Below are positions 7,085-12,378 of a stretch of 12,378 nt of DNA, piece by piece. The notes beneath the pieces were generated by a model. It saw only the letters and a program-made list of their open reading frames with translations. It had not been told where the DNA came from and ran no database searches. The DNA comes from CAZFLD01 sp964519835. GTDB taxonomy: Bacteria > Spirochaetota > Spirochaetia > DSM-27196 > CAZFLD01. A program made the position numbers and the translations under genes. Numbering within the stretch: the first letter of the stretch is position 1; every line of letters starts with the position of its first letter. The stretch covers positions 1 to 12,378 of the forward strand of contig CAZFLD010000103.1 of assembly GCA_964519835.1 (NCBI GenBank). The letters run 5' to 3'.

Positions 7085-7142
7085 AAAAAAGGACGCGATG
7101 GAAAAGAGTGGTGCTCGTGAATCCGAAACCAAAGGAGTGGGC

Positions 7143-8411
7143 ATGCATCGAAGCAGTATCAGAGTACGGTTGATTTATGCGGGGCTAAGTACCGCCGCTG
7201 TGGTGTTGCTCCTCGCAGCGTGTGATTTTGGTGTGAGTCCTGAGACGGATGAAGAGGACGATCGGCCCGTGTGGGTGTCGGACATCCAAGCGACCGGGAA
7301 TCTCGAGGAGATCACCGTACGGATCCAAACGCCGGGGCCCATTTCCAACAATGCTATCTTTGGCCTGAACGGCGGTTATGATGACTTTTTCGGGGAAGAG
7401 ATTCCCGCTACCGACTTCGGCGTCGACATCGATGTGTTCCTGATCTCCGACCAGCTGGGCGCCTCCGACAGATACATGTTGATCTCGAGTCGTACTGTGG
7501 AGTTTTCTGATCCCGGGGCAGCAGAGCATGTGTTTACGTTCCAAGACGGCTGGGACAGGGTCTTCGGGCCCCTGCCGGCCGACACCTACAAGCTTGGTGC
7601 GACCATCCAGGCAATCACGACAATCTTGGCCACTCCTTGGTACTTCTCCGACGAGGTATTTACGTTTGTTCCGCCTGAAGATACCTGGGAAGAAGACGAT
7701 GATAGAGCCTCGGCAAACACGTTGGACTCCGTTTCATATGATACGGAATTACTTGTCGGCACGGACGACGACGAAAACCTGATCCTCGCCGACCCGGATG
7801 TATTTGAGCTCGAGATTACCGAAGCACCTGGTACCCTTAACCTGAATATTCAGGTTCCTTTAGGTTTCTCGCGACAAGAGAGCTATACCCTCTGCGACGG
7901 TACCGGCACGATGCTTCACGAAGCGACCGATACGTTGGAGTTCGACATCGAGACCGCGGGCACCTACTATGTCGAGCTGTCTCCCGACGACCCGTATGCT
8001 CCATACCGGTTAGAGCTCAAATACGAGGAGTTGGTTGTGGTGGTAGTTCCAACGGACGACGAGTTCGAAGACAACAACGATACTCCATTTAATGCACCCA
8101 CCTTTGGCGACATGATACTCAACACCAATGCCGGCTATGGGCCTTACGTTTCTTTAGACGATGACTACTGGTCGTTCGATATTCCCGCATCGGGCAAACA
8201 GCTGACCGTTCGTGCCAAGTTCACCCACGCCGAAGGGGATATCGATCTTCTCTTGCTGGACAGCTCATACGAGATCATTGGGTCCTCTTTTAGTACAACA
8301 GACAACGAGGAGATCTACATCGCGGACGCGGCAGTGGGTCGCTACTACGTCTGGGTGGCCGGCAACTTCGACGGTAACTCATACTTTGTGGAGGTCCAGT
8401 ATGAGGACTAG
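7143..8411 (+). CDS. Lipoprotein with two PPC-type beta domains
   Basis: This 422-residue predicted lipoprotein has basic residues at 3-9, a hydrophobic stretch (about 11-26) and lipobox LAAC with Cys27, followed by an acidic linker. Residues 45-178 form an unrecognised N-terminal beta-rich domain. Two PPC-like (bacterial pre-peptidase C-terminal) domains follow, at about 180-296 and 305-422. Both begin with an acidic/Asn motif (WEEDDD and FEDNND) and contain DPDVFELEI or DDDYWSFDI strands and a closing GTYYVELS or GRYYVWVAG strand. PPC domains usually accompany secreted enzymes or bind extracellular ligands, but no catalytic domain is present. The ATG at 7143 has AAAGGAG with a 5-nt spacer and is placed downstream of the predicted sigma-54 start. 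An in-frame ATG at 7098 also has AAGGA before it, but it lies within 3 nt of the predicted transcript end. The gene overlaps the next one by 11 nt, so the two are probably co-transcribed and coupled. Confidence 0.85.
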   Translation: MHRSSIRVRLIYAGLSTAAVVLLLAACDFGVSPETDEEDDRPVWVSDIQATGNLEEITVRIQTPGPISNNAIFGLNGGYDDFFGEEIPATDFGVDIDVFLISDQLGASDRYMLISSRTVEFSDPGAAEHVFTFQDGWDRVFGPLPADTYKLGATIQAITTILATPWYFSDEVFTFVPPEDTWEEDDDRASANTLDSVSYDTELLVGTDDDENLILADPDVFELEITEAPGTLNLNIQVPLGFSRQESYTLCDGTGTMLHEATDTLEFDIETAGTYYVELSPDDPYAPYRLELKYEELVVVVVPTDDEFEDNNDTPFNAPTFGDMILNTNAGYGPYVSLDDDYWSFDIPASGKQLTVRAKFTHAEGDIDLLLLDSSYEIIGSSFSTTDNEEIYIADAAVGRYYVWVAGNFDGNSYFVEVQYED

Positions 8412-10578
8412 TTTTCGCATTGCGCTCTTGACTGCGGGAGTTGCCACCTCAATCGTGCTGGCCGGGTGTCCCAGCCCCATCGATAGCGAGGACTCGGAGA
8501 GGGGGCCTGTCGAGGAGCCTTCGGGACCCGGCGACATTCCTCAATCCTTCTGGGGCAGCTGGGTGCGGATGGATCAGCAGGATGAGGTGTGGTACTTTTC
8601 TGATGCCGAAGTTAGCGTCGGCTCCTCGGAAAGTAGGGCCGGCAAGGTAAACGAATCAACGGTTCGTGCCGGCAATCGAACCATCACACTTCGGTCCCCC
8701 AACGTTCTTGCCGTTCAGCCGACGGACGGTCTCGAGTACTTTCTGTTCCGTGAACGGGGGGCGACAGCCTCGGTGCAGTCGAAGGTGAGGGACTCAGCGG
8801 TGGGAACTCGATCGGTCTTGGCGGGTCTTGCGGGAATAGAGGTGGTCATTAGCAACCGGGCAAATCCTGTCGATACGCAAGTAGTCGAGTCTGGGGCCGA
8901 CGGGAAGATCACCTTCTCGGACGTCATTCCCGGTGACCAGTACACGGTATCCGTTTCCGAGCAACCGGGAGTGTCGGAGTCCTTTGATGTTCCCATTGTC
9001 CCGCAGTTCGACGGCGAGGATGTGGGAGCAGTTATCGTGTCCGAGGCGGACCAAAACTTCAAAGTCAGCTACACAGTGACCGACGCCAGTGCCTGGGACT
9101 ACATGTATGTGGATAGCGGCTACACGCTGGGGCTTGTCATAACAAACTTGGGCGCCGAGGACATGCTGAGTGCGGACTATAAGATCGAAGTTCCACCCGG
9201 CCTGACCTTGGCGGGGTCCGGCCTAAACGGCATCCTCGGCACCGTGGAGTCCGACGGCGGCTCCCAGACGCTCTGGTTTGACGTAACCTCTGAATCGATC
9301 TCGGAGGATTATGTTGACTACATCGTTCCGGTCTCCATAACAAGCGTGGACGGCCTGAATCGATGGGACGACAACATATCCATCCGGTTCTTTCGCACGC
9401 CAATGGAGGTCTACTTTCGAACGGACGAGGCGGCGATAGAGGGCATCATAATCACGCCGGAGCAGCGGTCGCTCCCGTTCTCCGGTAGGGACGACGAGTT
9501 GACCGTACCCGCCCGCTCACGCCCGTACACAGTGGCCGTTACCGGAGCAGATTACGAGTCCGAAACGGCCTACACCTTCCGCCTCGGAGCGCGCCCCACC
9601 ACCGACGGGTCACAGTTAGAGACGGCAACGATCAACGAGCCGAACAATGATGAGACTCAGCGTACTCCTGCGAACCTGGGTCAAGAGCTGGTCGGCTATT
9701 TGGGCGTCCGCGATCTTGACTTCTACGAGCTGCGCGCCTTCCTAGACGAGGGCGCCGACATTCCCTGGAACTGGCCGGAAATCAGCAACATGGACGAGAT
9801 TGTGGCCTATGCAGGATATGAGCTCTCGTGGGATGCTATCTGGGGAGTGGAGTATGAGCTACAGCTTTCCGAAGACAGTTTTGGGTTTTCCAGTCCCACA
9901 ACTGTCTCGCTCACCGATCCCCACTACACCGTAAACGCCTCCGACCTCTCGGGCGCCGACACCATCTACGCCCGTGTACGCGCCGTGGATAGAGTCGTCT
10001 CCTCCGCGTGGAGTGAAACATTAACGATGTCTGTCTGGTCCGGTGAGCTCGGGGATGTCGGGCCCGCCGGCGGCATCGTTTTCTACGACCGGGGCGCCTA
10101 TACGGAAAGCTCGTATGACTACGAGGATGCGTGGCGCTATCTGGAAGTTGCGCCCGCCGATGCATCAATGTCGGCCCAATGGGGCGGCTACGGCGTCGAT
10201 ACGATCGGCCGCGAGCTTGGAGGGGCTTTTGAATTCGGCCCCTCACACGAGCCGATAGATGCCGTCGGCGCCGGCGCGCGAAACACGTTTAGCCACATTC
10301 GCTGGCTTGGAGGCGGGGTACACGCAGCCTCGAGCGCGGACGACTATTCGGCCGGAGGATTCTCCGACTGGTTTCTGCCGTCTTGGGACGAAGCCGACGC
10401 ACTGTTCGACAACAAGACCGCCGCGATGGGTTTGGCCGATGCGTATTATTGGACCTCTTCCACCGGGCCGTTTGCCGATTGGGACGAGGAAGCGCTTATG
10501 AAGCACATGGGCGACGGCACGGATCTGATCACAGATCGCAACCAAGCCGCGCGCGTCAGAGCAGTCCGCGCATTCTAA
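8401..10578 (+). CDS. DUF1566-type lipoprotein, paralogue of the first lipoprotein
   Basis: This 725-residue predicted lipoprotein has a short signal peptide and lipobox VLAGC (Cys23). It starts at an ATG inside the end of the preceding gene (ATGAGGACTAG, 11-nt overlap), with GGAGG six bases upstream in that gene. Residues 46-443 align almost without gaps to residues 84-483 of the lipoprotein at 4460-6979 (SFWGSWVRMD, VIPGDQYTV, DQNFKV, DMLSADY, DGLNRW, YESETAY, NEPNNDETQ, YLGVRDLDFY). One FN3-like unit (about 462-546) follows instead of two. A DUF1566-type domain (about 551-725) ends the protein, with GGIVFYDRG, SDWFLPSWDEA, YYWTSS and ARVRAVRAF. The Gly-rich linker of the paralogue is replaced by a short Glu/Pro/Ser linker. 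It probably shares the envelope location and general role of its paralogue, with a different ligand or reach. The exact function is unknown. Confidence 0.87.
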   Translation: MRTSFRIALLTAGVATSIVLAGCPSPIDSEDSERGPVEEPSGPGDIPQSFWGSWVRMDQQDEVWYFSDAEVSVGSSESRAGKVNESTVRAGNRTITLRSPNVLAVQPTDGLEYFLFRERGATASVQSKVRDSAVGTRSVLAGLAGIEVVISNRANPVDTQVVESGADGKITFSDVIPGDQYTVSVSEQPGVSESFDVPIVPQFDGEDVGAVIVSEADQNFKVSYTVTDASAWDYMYVDSGYTLGLVITNLGAEDMLSADYKIEVPPGLTLAGSGLNGILGTVESDGGSQTLWFDVTSESISEDYVDYIVPVSITSVDGLNRWDDNISIRFFRTPMEVYFRTDEAAIEGIIITPEQRSLPFSGRDDELTVPARSRPYTVAVTGADYESETAYTFRLGARPTTDGSQLETATINEPNNDETQRTPANLGQELVGYLGVRDLDFYELRAFLDEGADIPWNWPEISNMDEIVAYAGYELSWDAIWGVEYELQLSEDSFGFSSPTTVSLTDPHYTVNASDLSGADTIYARVRAVDRVVSSAWSETLTMSVWSGELGDVGPAGGIVFYDRGAYTESSYDYEDAWRYLEVAPADASMSAQWGGYGVDTIGRELGGAFEFGPSHEPIDAVGAGARNTFSHIRWLGGGVHAASSADDYSAGGFSDWFLPSWDEADALFDNKTAAMGLADAYYWTSSTGPFADWDEEALMKHMGDGTDLITDRNQAARVRAVRAF

Positions 10579-10606
10579 AGGGCCGGCTGTTTGGTGTAGT
10601 CTGTAG

Positions 10607-10635
10607 CGTACGGCTTCGTTGGAACTCGCCGTACG
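10607..10635 (+). other. Inverted repeat upstream of the DUF2330-like gene
   Basis: CGTACGGC (10607-10614) and GCCGTACG (10628-10635) are perfect inverted copies around a 13-nt loop. The inner CGTACG is itself palindromic, so the two arms can also be read as direct operator half-sites. It lies 29 nt after the stop of the third lipoprotein. It may be a transcript hairpin or an operator. Confidence 0.4.
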
Positions 10636-10639
10636 GCAG

Positions 10640-10656
10640 GATCCAGCCTGTGGATC
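10640..10656 (+). other. Second small hairpin just upstream of the DUF2330-like gene
   Basis: GATCCA (10640-10645) and TGGATC (10651-10656) form a 6-bp stem with loop GCCTG. It follows the 10607-10635 repeat directly and ends 13 nt before the AAAGGGGG ribosome-binding sequence. Together the two hairpins could form a 5' leader structure or an intercistronic processing site. Confidence 0.35.
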
Positions 10657-10694
10657 GTTGAAATCCAAAGGGGGAAGCCATTAAGCGATTCATC

Positions 10695-12092
10695 ATGATA
10701 CCAGCGCTGTTTTTGACTGCGGTCGCCTTGCTATACGCCGATGGTTTGCCGTTTCCTCTTGTGAACTCGGCGGGCACGGAAGATCTTCAGCCTCTCAACG
10801 AAACCGACCAACGCGCCTTTCTAATCTACGACGACTCTGAAGGTTTGCAACGTGTGGTCTTGGATGTGAAGACCGAGGAGTACGAAGGCGATTTTGTGTG
10901 GTTTATACCGATCCCGCACGTGCCTTTGGACGGTGAGGTGTTCTTGGAAGACTCTATCACCGAGGTAGACGCGGCGGGGTTCGATCTGCTCAGTGAGTGG
11001 ACGGAGCCGCGCTTTTTGTTGGAGGTGCGAGAGATACTCTGGTACTCGTCTCCCAGCATTTTCTCATGCTCGCCGGCCTCCGGGGGCCAAGATAGTCGGC
11101 TCCAGGATTCTACATCGCTTGACGACTCGCGTGCCTCCGATTGGGCAAGTCGATCTACGGGATCGTACCAAGTGTCGGTCTACACCGGGAGCAGCTTCGA
11201 CGACTTTGTTGCCCACGTGGCAACGGAAATCGGCACGGATACCTCTTCAGCTCTCGAACGGGCGCGCGGCAGTCTTATCGGGTACTTTGATGACTCACTG
11301 TCCACCGACGACGGAGCGCCCGGCCCGTTTGCCATGCTGGTTCTTGAGGGAAGCCGCAACACTCCAAGCACTTCGTCTCCGGCGGTCCAAATCGATACAC
11401 CCACGGAGGCCCCTTTTTTCGCGCTGACCGTCTCCCGTGCGGCATTTGTCCAAACCATGGACGTCAGTGTCTATACCGCAGGAGAGGTACCCCTCGAACC
11501 CGCCGGAGCGATAACTCCCTTCGAGGGACACGTGATTCTCAACGGCTGGCCTGTGTCTAGTGAGTTCGCACCGGGGGGCATACACCTCGGCCGGGAGCAA
11601 GAAAATGTCGATTTCTACTTCGCCGACGAGGTTGTCACATGGGGACGCTACTTTGATCTCGACTTTATTGTGTCCGACAGCTTTGAGTCTCACTATTCCG
11701 CCTGGATGTCGTATTTTCGATCAAGGGTAAGCTCAGCCGGCTACGCACTCGAAGGTCGCACGACAAAAGAAAGCGACGAGATTCCCTATTTGGACGGCAT
11801 TCTTGGCTCCAGCGACGAAGTGACGGTGTCGCGCTTTTTTCGGCGCTACGAAGACGCTGAGGATCTGCACGACTTGGTGTTCGAAGAGGCACAGCGAGCC
11901 GACTGGGTAGGGGCCACCGACGACTACCGCGGCATCGTGAGGCTTTATGCCTACTATCAAATCGTAGTGTCTAACAACACGGCGGACCTCAGTTTCCTTT
12001 TGCCGCTCGTTTTTCCAGCGTGGCTACTGGCTCGCCGGCGCCGAAGGTCCAAAGGCGCAATGGCTGATGAACGGGTGTTACCCGGCAGATGA
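10695..12092 (+). CDS. DUF2330-like exported protein with C-terminal membrane anchor
   Basis: The product has 465 residues from the ATG at 10695. It begins with a hydrophobic segment resembling a signal peptide (IPALFLTAVALLYADG). Residues 36-78 (ETDQRAFLIYDD, QRVVLDVKTE, GDFVWFIPIPHVP) fit the DUF2330 pattern of extracytoplasmic proteins of unknown function. A Ser/Asp-rich stretch (about 127-160) is probably a linker. Near the C-terminus a hydrophobic segment (about 432-446) is followed by RRRRR, the usual stop-transfer arrangement, so most of the protein should lie outside the cytoplasm. The start is uncertain. AAAGGGGG (10667-10674) is 20 nt from this ATG but only 5 nt from an in-frame ATT (10680) that would add KRF before the hydrophobic core. 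The gene follows the third lipoprotein after 116 nt and may be partly co-transcribed. Its function is unknown. Confidence 0.75.
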   Translation: MIPALFLTAVALLYADGLPFPLVNSAGTEDLQPLNETDQRAFLIYDDSEGLQRVVLDVKTEEYEGDFVWFIPIPHVPLDGEVFLEDSITEVDAAGFDLLSEWTEPRFLLEVREILWYSSPSIFSCSPASGGQDSRLQDSTSLDDSRASDWASRSTGSYQVSVYTGSSFDDFVAHVATEIGTDTSSALERARGSLIGYFDDSLSTDDGAPGPFAMLVLEGSRNTPSTSSPAVQIDTPTEAPFFALTVSRAAFVQTMDVSVYTAGEVPLEPAGAITPFEGHVILNGWPVSSEFAPGGIHLGREQENVDFYFADEVVTWGRYFDLDFIVSDSFESHYSAWMSYFRSRVSSAGYALEGRTTKESDEIPYLDGILGSSDEVTVSRFFRRYEDAEDLHDLVFEEAQRADWVGATDDYRGIVRLYAYYQIVVSNNTADLSFLLPLVFPAWLLARRRRRSKGAMADERVLPGR

Positions 12093-12141
12093 AGTGACCC
12101 GGGGTCGGCAGAATAACCGTCGTTGAAGGCTCCCCAGAGTC

Positions 12142-12378
12142 TCACAACGAGTCGTCGGACAACTTCCGAACTTCGTCAATCGGCAGGTCGGTTCCCGCGG
12201 CCACATCGTTGACCGACAAGCCCATACTCAGAAACCGCCGCGCACTTTCAACCGCCCGGTCGTGGGCGCCTTTCTCGCGCCCTTCTTCCCGCCCTTCCTG
12301 CCGGGCCTCGTTGAGCTCATCGTTGCGGTCCATCTGGTAGACCTGCCGTGCCCAGGCCCAGCGGCGTTCCTCGGGATC
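12142..12378 (-). CDS. C-terminal part of a PD-(D/E)XK (Rpn-type) transposase/nuclease, cut by window end
   Basis: The open frame runs from the window edge to a TGA at 12142-12144, giving 78 residues of a longer protein. The visible tail has a helical segment (RRWAWARQVYQMDRNDELNE), an Arg/Glu/Gly repeat (ARQEGREEGREKG) and an end in RFLSMGLSVNDVAAGTDLP followed by IDEVRKL. This is the typical C-terminus of Rpn/PD-(D/E)XK family putative transposases, which are abundant in spirochaetes. The catalytic N-terminal domain lies outside the window, so activity cannot be judged. The internal ATG at 12333 is not the true start because coding similarity continues upstream of it. It converges on the DUF2330-like gene with 49 nt between the stops. 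Confidence 0.75.
   Translation of the reverse strand, partial: DPEERRWAWARQVYQMDRNDELNEARQEGREEGREKGAHDRAVESARRFLSMGLSVNDVAAGTDLPIDEVRKLSDDSL

Noticed and set aside
6822..7142. Extended form of lipoprotein 2 starting within the end of lipoprotein 1
   Set aside because: The extra 107 residues are an out-of-frame reading of the DUF1566 coding region and of the intergenic promoter. The signal peptide begins at 7143.
8212..8400. Extended form of lipoprotein 3 starting at 8212
   Set aside because: This part is the shadow frame of lipoprotein 2's second PPC domain. The ATG at 8401 has GGAGG and leads directly into a lipoprotein signal peptide.
10593..10607. Possible sigma-54 site (GG at 10593-10594, GC at 10606-10607) before the DUF2330-like gene
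   Set aside because: The spacing is 11 rather than 10 and the surrounding bases do not fit the consensus.
12094..12106. Short palindrome GACCC-G-GGGTC between the convergent genes as a terminator
   Set aside because: The stem is only 5 bp with a 1-nt centre and no T-run, so it cannot form a useful hairpin. Nothing else was seen in the 49-nt gap.

Overview
The window looks like chromosomal DNA from a free-living spirochaete (Spirochaetaceae-like). This is an inference from gene content. Three large lipoproteins have LxAC or LAGC lipoboxes followed by short Pro/Thr/Ser-rich linkers. Two of them end in DUF1566-type domains. There is a 7TM sensor kinase paired with an NtrC-type regulator, and the tail of a PD-(D/E)XK (Rpn-type) transposase/nuclease with the usual Arg/Glu/Gly-rich repeat. 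No rRNA, tRNA, CRISPR array or complete insertion sequence was seen.

Layout. Positions 1-334 hold a decayed N-terminal fragment of a short-chain dehydrogenase (minus strand) and a GC-rich hairpin. Positions 335-4130 (minus strand) hold a two-gene operon: an NtrC-type response regulator with an intact GAFTGA loop, overlapping by 8 nt a membrane histidine kinase with about nine transmembrane segments, HAMP, PAS-like, HisKA and HATPase domains. Positions 4131-4459 are a divergent regulatory region. Positions 4460-10578 (plus strand) hold three lipoprotein genes. The first and third are paralogues, and the middle one carries two PPC-type beta domains. Positions 10695-12092 hold a DUF2330-like exported protein with a C-terminal membrane anchor. 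Positions 12142-12378 (minus strand) are the 3' end of an Rpn-type gene that runs out of the window.

The main result is a readable regulatory circuit. The divergent region contains a near-perfect sigma-54 promoter (TGGCACG-N4-TTGCT, 4369-4384) facing the first lipoprotein. Two tandem 21-bp dyads (4198-4218 and 4230-4250) lie 32 bp apart, about 155-190 bp upstream of the predicted transcription start, which is the usual place for enhancer sites of a sigma-54 activator. A second, weaker sigma-54-like site with the exact GG-N10-GC spacing (7069-7084) stands before the second lipoprotein. I infer that the kinase/regulator pair senses an envelope or external signal and switches on this lipoprotein cluster through sigma-54. 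The signal and the functions of the lipoproteins cannot be read from the sequence.
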